Assembly (NCBI GenBank): GCA_040766885.1
Contig: JAXGPP010000030.1
Coordinates: 13,076 to 77,075, forward strand
Reading direction: 5' to 3'
DNA: 64,000 nt
Source of the DNA: JAXGPP01 sp040766885
GTDB lineage: Bacteria > Planctomycetota > Planctomycetia > Pirellulales > Thermoguttaceae
In this document: in pieces, positions 26,683 to 34,947 of the stretch
Layout: every line of letters starts with the position of its first letter
Numbering within the stretch: the stretch's first letter is position 1
Notes under the pieces: generated by a model
The model's input: only the letters and a program-made list of their open reading frames with translations
Database searches by the model: none
What the model was told of the DNA's origin: nothing
Position numbers and translations under genes: made by a program

Positions 26683-27279
26683 GTGTTGAACGCCGAACCA
26701 GAGGATTCCTTCGTGGGCGACAGGAAGAAGCCGTCAAAGCGACGGGGCGGCCCCAGGCGGCCGGACGACGGCCTCACGGTGCGGCGGGTGCCGGGCGAGG
26801 ATGCCTGGGAACTGGCGCTGCCGCGCTGTGCGCTGGCGCGGCGCGACGACATGGAGCAGGTCCGCGCCATGCTCGCGGCGGGCGAGGTTGACGTGGCCGT
26901 CGACGAGTTGCGATGGCTTCTCAACGGCTGCGACGCGCTCGTGGAAGCCCACCAGCTTCTCGGCGAGATCGCGCTGGAGGAGGGCGATCTCGAACTGGCC
27001 CGCGGCCACCTGGGTTACGGATACGAACTGGTTGCGAAAGCCCTTCGAGCCGCCGCGCCCGGCTGCCGGCTGCCGTTCAGCCGGCCCAACAACCAGCCTT
27101 TCTTCAAGCTCGCCGCCGCGCTGGCGCGATGCTTGCACCGATTGGGCGATCGCCAGACCGCCGGCGAAATCGTCAATCGGCTGCTGGCGCTCGATCCTTC
27201 CGACCCGCTGGACGTGAAATCCGTGCTTCGGCCGCCGCCAGGGTCTTCCGAGAAGAGTGGGCTGCCTGGTGAGCGGTAG
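26683..27279 (+). CDS. TPR-like protein
   Basis: A 198-residue protein with a basic, disordered N-terminus (DRKKPSKRRGGPRRPDDG) and a helical body. Paired helices such as VRAMLAAGEVDVAVDELRWL, CDALVEAHQLLGEIALEEGD, LELARGHLGYGYELVAKAL and AAALARCLHRLGDRQTAGEI with LLALDPSDPLDV have the Ala/Gly/Leu spacing and the LALDPSDP end of tetratricopeptide repeats. TPR proteins mediate protein-protein contacts; partners are unknown. The assumed start is a GTG at 26683; a GTG at 26713 is also possible. It diverges from the mutY fusion gene. Confidence 0.6.
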   Translation: MLNAEPEDSFVGDRKKPSKRRGGPRRPDDGLTVRRVPGEDAWELALPRCALARRDDMEQVRAMLAAGEVDVAVDELRWLLNGCDALVEAHQLLGEIALEEGDLELARGHLGYGYELVAKALRAAAPGCRLPFSRPNNQPFFKLAAALARCLHRLGDRQTAGEIVNRLLALDPSDPLDVKSVLRPPPGSSEKSGLPGER

Positions 27280-27299
27280 CCCTCCACTCGACGCGGGGC

Positions 27300-27305
27300 T
27301 AGAAT
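27300..27305 (+). promoter_or_regulatory. Possible -10 element (TAGAAT) before the small-ORF/HNH pair
   Basis: TAGAAT in gggcTAGAATag, 42 bases before the ATG at 27348. It resembles other sites of the window; no good -35 was found. Confidence 0.3.
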
Positions 27306-27347
27306 AGTGTGCTGGGCAGGCCGGTGAATGCCGAGGAGACATGTATT

Positions 27348-27584
27348 ATGATCCGGGCGTACGAAGAGATCGCCGATTTCTTTGCTTCCGGCACAACGCC
27401 GGAGACCGTCGCACGCTTCGAGGCTTCGGCGGAAACGCGGGATCGGGTTGCCGATCTGATTTGGCGGCAGAAGACGGTGGGGCTCGATGCAGAGGAGGCG
27501 TCCGAGTTGCAGCATTACCTGCAACTTGAGCACGTACTGCGTCTTGCCAAGGCCCGTGCCTGGACGCTTCTCTCGAATGACTGA
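27348..27584 (+). CDS. Small helical protein overlapping an HNH endonuclease gene
   Basis: A 78-residue acidic protein, MIRAYEEIADFFASGTTPET and then VARFEASAETRDRVADLIWR, ending QLEHVLRLAKARAWTLLSND. It is predicted to be mostly helical. Its last 8 bases overlap the start of the HNH gene. Pairs of a short helical protein and a small HNH nuclease are common in cyanobacteria, planctomycetes and chloroflexi and look like two-gene toxin-antitoxin-like modules, but the role of the small protein has not been settled as far as I know. The start at 27348 (ATG) is preferred over an upstream TTG/GTG. Confidence 0.6.
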   Translation: MIRAYEEIADFFASGTTPETVARFEASAETRDRVADLIWRQKTVGLDAEEASELQHYLQLEHVLRLAKARAWTLLSND

Positions 27585-28029
27585 ATATGTTGGAGTCCAT
27601 TTGCGGCGGCTTGTCGAGACGCGCGCCGAGGGGCTGTGCGAGTACTGCTTGATTCAATCAGCGGATACGTTTGTTGGTTGCCAGGTCGATCACGTCATCA
27701 GCCAGAAACACGGCGGACCGACCACCGCAGACAACCTGGCGCACGCCTGCGCGTTCTGCAATGTTGCTAAGGGTAGCGATATCGGATCAATTACCTCGTC
27801 AACGCATGAGTTCACTCGGTTGTTCGACCCGCGTCGGGACAAGTGGAGCGAGCATTTCGCCCTCCGTGGCGCCGCCATCGTCCCTCTGACTTCCATCGGC
27901 GAAGTCACCGCACGTCTGTTGCGGTTCAATGATGCGGATCGATTGCTGGAAAGAGAAGCTCTCCAACGGGCTGGAAGGTATCCTTCGCGGGCCGCTGCCG
28001 CTCGTGCCTGGCCAGAAAAGGCCCCTTGA
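27577..28029 (+). CDS. HNH endonuclease
   Basis: A 150-residue protein starting at the ATG at 27577. It contains CEYCLIQ, VDHVISQKHGG, NLAHACAFCNVAKG: two CxxC pairs for zinc and the HNH core (His in DHVI, Asn in NLA, and the CN-x-x-KG end). HNH nucleases are found in restriction enzymes, homing endonucleases and toxins. The first residues (MTEYVGVHLRRLVETRAEGL) look like the usual N-terminus for this small family. The overlap of 8 bases with the upstream gene argues for coupling. The target is unknown; it could be a restriction-type or mobile-element-derived enzyme. Nothing mobile is visible around it. Confidence 0.75.
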   Translation: MTEYVGVHLRRLVETRAEGLCEYCLIQSADTFVGCQVDHVISQKHGGPTTADNLAHACAFCNVAKGSDIGSITSSTHEFTRLFDPRRDKWSEHFALRGAAIVPLTSIGEVTARLLRFNDADRLLEREALQRAGRYPSRAAAARAWPEKAP

Positions 28030-28072
28030 ACCTCTGACTATTGGCCCGGCCCAACCATTGCGAGCGTCGTTC

Positions 28073-30712
28073 ATGTCTCCTACTTTCACCACGGGATTGC
28101 CGGGCCTGGACCGGGTACTTCGCGGCGTCATGCCGGGCGACAATATCGTCTGGCAGGTCGATACGATCGCCGATTACCAGGCGCTGGTCACACCCTATGC
28201 CGAGGCGGCCCGCGCCGACGGGCGGCGGCTGATCTATTTCCGCTTCGCGTCGCATCCGGCACTGATCCCCGACAGCTTCGGCGCCGAGATCCACCGGCCC
28301 GACCCCGCCTTGGGTTTTGAGAGCTTCGTCAGCCAGGTGCACAAGGTGATCGAAGCCGCCGGCCGGCACGCGATCTATGTCTTCGACTGCCTCTCGGAGC
28401 TGGCTTCCACCTGGGCGGCCGACCAGATGCTGGGCAACTTCTTCCTGCTCACCTGCCCGCGGTTGTACGACCTGGAGACGGTGACCTATTTCGGCATCTA
28501 CCGCAATCATCACGCTTCGTTTGCGCTCAACCCGATCACCGAAACCACGCAATTCCTGCTGGATATCTTTCACCACGACAACCGGCTCTATCTGCGTCCG
28601 ATCAAGGTCCAGCACCGCTCGACGCACTCGATGAACACGATCCACGTCTGGCAGGGAGACGAGTTCAAGCCGATCACCTCCAGCGCGATCGTCTCCGAGG
28701 TGCTGGCCTCGAGCCACTGGCCGGGACTGCGCTCCGATACGCGGCTGGGCTTCTGGCGGCGGATCTTCAACGAAGCGCAGCAGACCTACGACGACGCCCG
28801 CGCCGGCCGCTGCTCGGCGGAAACCGAGCAGGAAGTGTTCGAGCGGCTCAGCCGGATGGTGCTGTCGCGCGACGAGGCGATGCTGCGGCTGGTGCACCGC
28901 TACATGAGCCTGGCCGATATCCTCGAAATCCGCGACCGGATGATCGGCATCGGACTCATCGGCGGCAAGGCGCTGGGAATGCTGTTGGCCCGCGCCATCC
29001 TCAGGAAGGACGACCCGCGGCTCAGCGACCTGCTGGAGGTCCACGACTCGTTCTACATCGGTTCCGATGTCTTCTACACGTTCCTGATCCGCAACGGCGT
29101 GTGGTGGATTCGCCAGCGGCAGCGCGATCGGGCGACCTTCCTCGACGGTCTCGAGGAAGCGAAAGCCCGCATCCTCCAGGGCCGGTTCCCCGACTACACG
29201 ATGGATCAATTCCTGGCGATGCTCGATTATTTCGGCGAGTCGCCCTACATCGTGCGGTCCAGCTCGCTCTTGGAAGACACCTACGGCAACGCCTTCGCCG
29301 GCAAGTACGACAGCGTGTTCTGCGTCAACCAGGGCACCCGTGAACAACGACTGCAGGCCCTGCTCGACACGATCCGGCAAGTCTACGCCAGCACGATGAG
29401 CGAGAAGGCCCTTCAGTATCGACTGAATCGCGGCCTGATCGATCGCGACGAGCAGATGGCGCTGTTGGTGATGCGGGTGTCCGGGGCGCGGTACGGCGAA
29501 CGGTTCTATCCGCACGTGGCCGGAGTGGGCTTCTCGTTCAATCCCTACGTCTGGCACCGCGACATCGATCCCCGGGCCGGAGTCCTCCGGCTGGTGTTCG
29601 GCCTGGGAACCCGGGCCGTCGATCGCGCCGACGACGACTACACGCGGCTGGTGGCCCTCAACGCCCCCTCGCGCCGCCCGGAGAGCAATTTCGATCAGGT
29701 GAGCGAATACTCGCAGCACAAGGTGGACTATCTCGACCTGGCGGCCAACCGCTTTGTCTCCGGGCATTATCTCGATCTCGTGCAGGAAGATCCCGACCTG
29801 CCGCTCGACATGATCGCCTCGCGAGACCACTCGCATGGCGCGACGCACTACGTGCTCACCTTCGACGGCCTGCTTTCCGAAACGCCCTATGTGCGGGACA
29901 TGCGCGAGATCCTGCAGACGATCGAGCACGCCTATCGCAATCCGGTGGACATCGAGTTCACCACGAACTTCGTCGGCCTTGGCCGCTACAAGGTGAATCT
30001 GCTGCAATGCCGGCCGCTGCAGGTGCAGGGGGTCGCCAGCGTTCGGCTTCCGCAGGTCGAAGTCGGCGAGGCCGACCGGATCATCGAGGCCCGCGGTGCG
30101 ATCGTCGGCCCCAGCCGGCTCGTCCGGGTCGACCGATTCATCTACGTCGTGCCAAACCGCTACGGCGTGCTGCCGATCGCGCGGCGATACGAAGTGGCGC
30201 GCCTGCTCGGCCGAATCAACTCCACGATCGCCTCCGAAGACGAGACCACGATGCTGCTCGGCCCGGGCCGCTGGGGCACCTCGAGCCCCGAACTGGGCGT
30301 GCCGGTCAACTTCGTCGAGATCAACCGCATGTCGGTGCTGTGCGAGATCGTGACCATGCGCGAGAACCTCGTGCCCGACGTATCGCTGGGAACCCATTTC
30401 CTCAACGAGCTCGTCGAGATGAACATGCTCTACATGGCTCTTTTTCCCCAGCAGCAGCAGAACTATCTCAACGAGCGGTTTTTTCTCGACACTCCCAGCC
30501 GGCTGCTCGATCTGGTGCCCGCCGCGGCGGCGTGGGACGATGCGGTCCGCGTTGTGGAGACCGCCGATCTGGCCGACGACGGCCGGACGGCGTGGCTATG
30601 GGCCGACGCCGGAGGACAGGAAGCGCGGGTCTTCCTCGGCGACGCCGGGCTCATTGCCGAGCCTACCTCCCTTCGTTGGCAGCCTCCGCCCAATTCCCGA
30701 TCTCAGGGCTGA
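28073..30712 (+). CDS. PEP/pyruvate-binding ATP-grasp protein with degenerate KaiC-like N-terminus
   Basis: An 879-residue cytosolic protein. The N-terminus (FTTGLPGLDRVLRGVMPGDN) matches the opening of KaiC/RadA-like ATPases, but where the Walker A loop should be it has VWQVDTIADY, so nucleotide binding there is doubtful. From about residue 300 the sequence resembles the N-terminal domain of pyruvate phosphate dikinase / PEP synthase: GLIGGKALGMLLARAILRKD, PYIVRSSSLLEDTYGNAFAG, KYDSVFCVN, and YRNPVDIEFTTNF. The C-terminal motif GPGRWGTSSPELGVPVNF is typical of PEP-synthase-like proteins of unknown function. No histidine swivel domain or PEP-binding TIM barrel is present, so it cannot be a complete PEP synthase. 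It may phosphorylate a partner; this is inference. The ATG at 28073 is preferred. Confidence 0.75.
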   Translation: MSPTFTTGLPGLDRVLRGVMPGDNIVWQVDTIADYQALVTPYAEAARADGRRLIYFRFASHPALIPDSFGAEIHRPDPALGFESFVSQVHKVIEAAGRHAIYVFDCLSELASTWAADQMLGNFFLLTCPRLYDLETVTYFGIYRNHHASFALNPITETTQFLLDIFHHDNRLYLRPIKVQHRSTHSMNTIHVWQGDEFKPITSSAIVSEVLASSHWPGLRSDTRLGFWRRIFNEAQQTYDDARAGRCSAETEQEVFERLSRMVLSRDEAMLRLVHRYMSLADILEIRDRMIGIGLIGGKALGMLLARAILRKDDPRLSDLLEVHDSFYIGSDVFYTFLIRNGVWWIRQRQRDRATFLDGLEEAKARILQGRFPDYTMDQFLAMLDYFGESPYIVRSSSLLEDTYGNAFAGKYDSVFCVNQGTREQRLQALLDTIRQVYASTMSEKALQYRLNRGLIDRDEQMALLVMRVSGARYGERFYPHVAGVGFSFNPYVWHRDIDPRAGVLRLVFGLGTRAVDRADDDYTRLVALNAPSRRPESNFDQVSEYSQHKVDYLDLAANRFVSGHYLDLVQEDPDLPLDMIASRDHSHGATHYVLTFDGLLSETPYVRDMREILQTIEHAYRNPVDIEFTTNFVGLGRYKVNLLQCRPLQVQGVASVRLPQVEVGEADRIIEARGAIVGPSRLVRVDRFIYVVPNRYGVLPIARRYEVARLLGRINSTIASEDETTMLLGPGRWGTSSPELGVPVNFVEINRMSVLCEIVTMRENLVPDVSLGTHFLNELVEMNMLYMALFPQQQQNYLNERFFLDTPSRLLDLVPAAAAWDDAVRVVETADLADDGRTAWLWADAGGQEARVFLGDAGLIAEPTSLRWQPPPNSRSQG

Positions 30713-30852
30713 TCGCACCGCGTGCCGCACCCGACAAGCTGACGCACTTGCTGGTGCCGCGATAATTCCTGCGATGTCATTCCACGTGCGCCTCGCGCGC
30801 ATCAGCCGGGTGTGACCCGGTTGGCAAGCAGTCTTACCATGGAGGACGATCG

Positions 30853-31395
30853 ATGGATCGCCGCGAACTTCTCCGCGTCTTGGGGGCCGGCGCTGGCCTC
30901 GCCGCCCTTGGCAGCACCGCCTTCGCCCAGGATAGTGAAGCCAAGTCCAAGCACAAGGACGCCGACCACGCTCATGAACATCACGAAGGCGGCCATCAGG
31001 CCAGGCACGCGCAGGCCGGCCATGATGAACATCTGAGGGTCATCGTCGAGTGCGCGGGAATCTGCAACGAAACGGCCCGGCACTGCCTGGACGCGCTCCG
31101 CCAGGGAGGCGAGAACTCCAAGGTGCACGCGGCCATTCATGAAGCGACCATGGATTGCCAGGCGTTCTGCGCCCTGACGGCCGCACTGGTCGCCCGGAAA
31201 AGTCACATGGCCGGCTACGCCCACGGCGCATGCGCCGATGCCTGTCGCGATTGTGCGGCGGCCTGCGACAAAGGGCAGGACGACCTCACCAAACGGTGCG
31301 CCGAAGTCTGCCGGAAGTGCGAGCAGGTATGTCGCCAGATGACCAAGAAAGGCGGCAAAGTGCCCAAGAAAGACAATGCCGAAAAATCCTCGTAA
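30853..31395 (+). CDS. Tat-exported four-helix copper-storage protein (Csp-like)
   Basis: A 180-residue protein with a twin-arginine signal (MDRRELLRVLGAGAGLAALG). The mature N-terminus is His-rich (DADHAHEHHEGGHQARHAQA), then a helical bundle with many CxxxC and CxxC pairs: CAGIC, CQAFC, CADACRDCAAAC, CAEVCRKCEQVC. This is the pattern of Csp/DUF326 four-helix copper-binding proteins, which hold many Cu(I) ions inside the bundle through Cys residues. The C-terminus is Lys-rich. The ATG follows a GGAGGACG site. Export via Tat suggests folding and metal loading in the cytosol before export, or storage outside it. No copper transporter or regulator gene is adjacent. Confidence 0.85.
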   Translation: MDRRELLRVLGAGAGLAALGSTAFAQDSEAKSKHKDADHAHEHHEGGHQARHAQAGHDEHLRVIVECAGICNETARHCLDALRQGGENSKVHAAIHEATMDCQAFCALTAALVARKSHMAGYAHGACADACRDCAAACDKGQDDLTKRCAEVCRKCEQVCRQMTKKGGKVPKKDNAEKSS

Positions 31396-31410
31396 CGCTA
31401 CCTTCCGTGA

Positions 31411-31673
31411 GACGGATTCAATCCGTCCAGGCATCCGTCTGAACAATAGCCCACAGACGGCACTGCGCCGCGCTTTCGCCGGCTCCAGCCGGCGAAAGCA
31501 TCTTTGTGAGACGGATCTGCAGTCCGTCCGCACAAAGTAGGACGGATCTGTAATCCGTCACCGTTGCCGCTTCATAGACGGATTAAAAATCCGTCCTACA
31601 CGGAGAAACCTCGCCATTCAAACGTAGACCGGGCCTGCAGTCCGTACAAATCAGGATGGCTCTGCAATGCGTC
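31411..31673. repeat. Cluster of GACGGAT...ATCCGTC hairpins
   Basis: Between the 3' ends of two convergent genes there are at least four palindromic units: GACGGATTCAATCCGTC (31411-31427), a nested hairpin at 31502-31537 (outer CTTTGTG/CACAAAG, inner GACGGA/TCCGTC), GACGGAT/ATCCGTC (31541-31559) and GACGGATT/AATCCGTC (31577-31595). There are two decayed copies at about 31627-31645 and 31653-31673. A separate perfect 13-bp hairpin (GCTTTCGCCGGCT with a 2-base loop) lies at 31472-31499. The spacing is irregular, so this is not a CRISPR array; it looks like a REP-type element family. Confidence 0.8.
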
Positions 31674-31680
31674 CAAATAA

Positions 31681-32952
31681 CTACGGCAGCGGGATGCCGG
31701 TCAGCTCGAACGTGAACTCGTTCGAGAAGACCATCCCCGCGGTCTGATACACGAGCGTGTATCCCGCCAGCGGCTTCTCAACGCTGAACAGGTAGCCGAC
31801 GCCGACCTCATTGCTCGTCTGGCGGGTGGTTTCGTACGCGTCGGGGTCAAGCCGTTCGCCGTCCGACCCCTCAAGATAGACCGGGTTGTCGAAGATCCAG
31901 TTGCGGTGCGATGCCAGTGAATCGCCCGCCTCGTCAAAGCGGATCCGCAAGAACACCTGCCACAATTCATTATTCTTCCGCACCCGTTCGAGCATGACCG
32001 TCGTGCCGGCGATCCGCTGTTCGACCTGCGATGCTTTCTCGATGTCACGGAATCGGAATGTCTCCAGCTTGCCCGGCACAATGGTCACGATCTTACCCGA
32101 CAGGCGCTCGATCGAGCCCACGCCGCGCGGCGGCAAGGGCAACGGCATGTTCAACTCGGTGGCCGTGGAATCCGGCAGCACGGCCGTCTCCAGTTGAACC
32201 TGCGTTGCGGCAATCTGGAGACTTCCGCCCTCATCGTCGACTGCTTTCACACTGTCCATGGGCAACGCGATGCTCACCGGCGATAAACGTGGTTCCCAGG
32301 CGACTTCCAGGGCGATCCGCAGTGCACTTGTGCCGGATTGCAGGTCGCGTTCCGCTTCCACTCGCACCGGATCGATCCGGAACGGGCCCGCATACGCCGC
32401 CCGCGCGCTGCGCGCCGCCTGGCCTTCGGAGCGATCGACGATGTTGAGCGTCTTATTCTCGCCATACGGGTAGAGGCCCAGCCCGGCCTGGTCCAGTACG
32501 TCGTCGAGCGCTTGCCAGAACGGCATCGCCTCGAATTCCACGTCGACCTTGGGATTATTCCGCTCCAACCCTTCGAAGCGGGGTCGCCGGTCGCCGATCG
32601 GATTGCCGGTCTGGTCCTGGATGGCCGCCAGGGCTTCGGAGAGGGCAATTTTCCCTTGCAGCGTGACGGTGGCTGCTTGCACCGCCTCGATCGCCCGTTG
32701 GCGCTGCAATTGCTGCCGGATTCGTCCCAACCGCTGCTGGACCTCGGCCGGCGCCCGACCGCCCGGCGGGGGAAGCAGCCCGAGGACCTCGGGACCCATC
32801 TCAATCAGTTTTACCTCGGCCGCCTCGCGATCGGCCAACTGCGGGGCGTCGAGCAGGCGAACCAGTCGCCGAACCTCCACCTCGCGGTCAGCAGCGGCCG
32901 GAGCATTGGCCTCGACCGCCGCCAGACTGCAGATTACCAGCGCGCACCACAT
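31681..32952 (-). CDS. Exported protein of unknown function with STN-like segment
   Basis: The ATG at 32952 gives 423 residues with a short signal peptide (MWCALVICSLAAVEANAPA). Residues ~20-100 are helical (REVEVRRLVRLLDAPQLADR and AEVQQRLGRIRQQLQRQRAI). Residues ~105-180 (KIALSEALAAIQDQTGNPIG and FWQALDDVLDQAGLGLYPYG) resemble an STN/secretin-type small domain. The C-terminal half is beta-rich without known motifs (TLVYQTAGMVFSNEFTFELT). I do not recognise the family as a whole. The gene is transcribed toward the hairpin cluster and is preceded, 124 bases upstream, by the end of a HEAT-repeat gene on the same strand. Confidence 0.6.
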   Translation of the reverse strand: MWCALVICSLAAVEANAPAAADREVEVRRLVRLLDAPQLADREAAEVKLIEMGPEVLGLLPPPGGRAPAEVQQRLGRIRQQLQRQRAIEAVQAATVTLQGKIALSEALAAIQDQTGNPIGDRRPRFEGLERNNPKVDVEFEAMPFWQALDDVLDQAGLGLYPYGENKTLNIVDRSEGQAARSARAAYAGPFRIDPVRVEAERDLQSGTSALRIALEVAWEPRLSPVSIALPMDSVKAVDDEGGSLQIAATQVQLETAVLPDSTATELNMPLPLPPRGVGSIERLSGKIVTIVPGKLETFRFRDIEKASQVEQRIAGTTVMLERVRKNNELWQVFLRIRFDEAGDSLASHRNWIFDNPVYLEGSDGERLDPDAYETTRQTSNEVGVGYLFSVEKPLAGYTLVYQTAGMVFSNEFTFELTGIPLP

Positions 32953-33076
32953 GGGAAGTCCTCCAGCTCCAGGGGAGTTCTCCCTCCCATTGTACCCGCC
33001 GGGGCTTGCCACGGCAGCATGGCCGACGACAGCCCATCGCCCGCGATTCCGGGCGGCTGCCGCCGGTTGGCGCGGC

Positions 33077-34777
33077 CTATTTCCGCTCGGCCTTCGCCGC
33101 TGCGGGATGCTCCGCGCTTTGCAGGTCGCCTCCTACGGCCTTGAGGGCGTCGATCGCCATGTCGCGAACCAGCGGATGGGCGTCGTTCTTGGCCACTTCG
33201 GCCAGGGCTGCTTCGGCAGCCTTGGCCCGCGCGCCGAGGCGCCGAATGGCGATCGTCGCTTCGAGACGGGCCCGCGCATCAGACTGCTTCAAGGCCTCGG
33301 TAATGATCTCCAGCGACTCCGTCGGCTCAGCGCGTCCCTCGCGATCGATGCGCGCCAAGGCCCAGGTGCTCAGCAGCGACAGGAACTCGTCCTCCGCCGC
33401 CTCCGTCTTCAACAATAGGGGCTTCGCCTCGACGGCCGCCGGACCAATCCGCCCCAGGGCGTATCCCGCGCCGTACCGCTGGGCGTCGTCCCCCGATTCA
33501 AACGCCTTGATCAGCGCGGGCACCGCCGAGTCGGCGGCAGGTCCGATCTTCGCCAATGCGAACATGGCTTCACGACGGACCCGGGCGTCGGGCGAATCGA
33601 GCAGGCCGGTGAGCGGTTCGACCGCCGGAGCTGCCGCCGGTCCCATGCGGCCCAAGATGCTCGCGGCCCGCGCCTGCAGCTTCTCCTGCTTCAAAGCGGC
33701 CGTCAGCCGCGGCAGCGACGCTTCCCCCATCCGGGCAACCGCATCAAGAGTCTCTGCGACGACGTCCTCGGGGGCGTCTTGTAGCGCCGCATCAAGCGCT
33801 GGCAGCAGCACGTCGGCCTTGGGATTGGCATCGATCAGGACCTGCACGGCGGCCGAGCGGACATAGGGCCGCTCATCCTTGATCGCTTCCGCGGCAATTT
33901 CCACGACCCGGCGGGCGCTCTCGGCGTCGTCCGGATGCAGCTTGCTCAAGGTCCAAGCGCTGACGGTGCGAATCAGGGCGTCTTCCGCCTGTAGATTGTT
34001 GCGAATCGCATTCTCGGCTTCCGCCGGCAATTGCCCGATCGTTCCCAAGGCATAGCTCGCGGCAGGCGCTGTGGCGGTCTGCTCAAGGGCCTTAAGCAGC
34101 ACGGGCACGGAATCCTTCGCTCCTGGACCAATTGCTGCCAATGCGAGGATCGCCTGCTGGCGAATCTCGATATCGCCCTCCCCGACTTTCTCCGCCAATG
34201 CCGAGACGGCTTCCGTTGCCTTGGGACCGATCTCGTTCAACGTCAGAATCGCCCAGTACTCCGTCTGCTTGTCTTTCAATGCTTCGACCAAGGCGGGGAC
34301 TGAGATACTCCCCATATCGGCCAGGGCGCTGGCTGCCCGCACCCGAACGGAAGGCTCCGAATCCCCCAGCAGCTTGACCAGCAGCCGGACGGACACTTCT
34401 GAATCCGGTTCGATCCGTGCTACGACTTGAGCCAGGGAGCGGCGGACTACCGCCTCGGAATCGTCAGCCAGGGCGGACAATTGTGGAAAGATCGACTGGG
34501 CATTTGTGCCAATTTGTCCGAGTGCATGTACCGCGTGGGCCCGCACGGCGGCCGATCTGTCTTTCAGGGCACGCGACAAAGCGTCTATCGCCGCTTCCTT
34601 TTCCGGTCCCCCACCTTGCCTGCCAAGCTGGTCGACGGCCTGCAACCGCACGGATTCTTCGTCCGACTGCAGGGCCTCGATAGCCTCTGTGATGCGGATT
34701 TCTTGGGTCGCTGCATTCACTCCAAAGGTCGCGAGCCACCCCCCTACGAATGCCACGGCTAGGTACGTTTTTTGCAT
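33077..34777 (-). CDS. Secreted HEAT-repeat protein
   Basis: A 566-residue protein with an N-terminal signal or anchor (LAVAFVGGWLATFGVNAATQ). The rest is a nearly uninterrupted array of about 14 HEAT/PBS-lyase-type repeats, such as VRAHAVHALGQIGTNAQSIF, VRVRAASALADMGSISVPAL, IEIRQQAILALAAIGPGAKD and VRREAMFALAKIGPAADSAV. These helical solenoids bind other proteins; in planctomycetes exported versions are common but their partners are unknown. A -10-like TATAAT on the minus strand (34854-34859) lies about 75 bases upstream. The C-terminus is Ala/Lys rich. No enzymatic residues are evident. Confidence 0.85.
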   Translation of the reverse strand: MQKTYLAVAFVGGWLATFGVNAATQEIRITEAIEALQSDEESVRLQAVDQLGRQGGGPEKEAAIDALSRALKDRSAAVRAHAVHALGQIGTNAQSIFPQLSALADDSEAVVRRSLAQVVARIEPDSEVSVRLLVKLLGDSEPSVRVRAASALADMGSISVPALVEALKDKQTEYWAILTLNEIGPKATEAVSALAEKVGEGDIEIRQQAILALAAIGPGAKDSVPVLLKALEQTATAPAASYALGTIGQLPAEAENAIRNNLQAEDALIRTVSAWTLSKLHPDDAESARRVVEIAAEAIKDERPYVRSAAVQVLIDANPKADVLLPALDAALQDAPEDVVAETLDAVARMGEASLPRLTAALKQEKLQARAASILGRMGPAAAPAVEPLTGLLDSPDARVRREAMFALAKIGPAADSAVPALIKAFESGDDAQRYGAGYALGRIGPAAVEAKPLLLKTEAAEDEFLSLLSTWALARIDREGRAEPTESLEIITEALKQSDARARLEATIAIRRLGARAKAAEAALAEVAKNDAHPLVRDMAIDALKAVGGDLQSAEHPAAAKAERK

Positions 34778-34947
34778 TGCTGTCTCCCATCGATGTCAGT
34801 CTGCGGGGCTTAACCAGCAGCGAAAGTCAGTAAAGTTCCCTCGCCCCCCAAGGATTATAAGGGCGGCGCCTAAGTTGGTAGCGTTCGCCTCCGGCGGCCG
34901 GACTGGCGAAGCAAGCGACTACAGCAGCCCTTTGTGGAGATCAAACA

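Noticed and set aside
27926..30397. 823-codon minus-strand frame opposite the ATP-grasp protein
   Set aside because: Antisense shadow of the plus-strand gene; no recognisable domain.
31396..31680. Possible CRISPR array
   Set aside because: Repeat units are palindromic and vary in length, with irregular gaps and no cas genes; a REP-like cluster explains it better.
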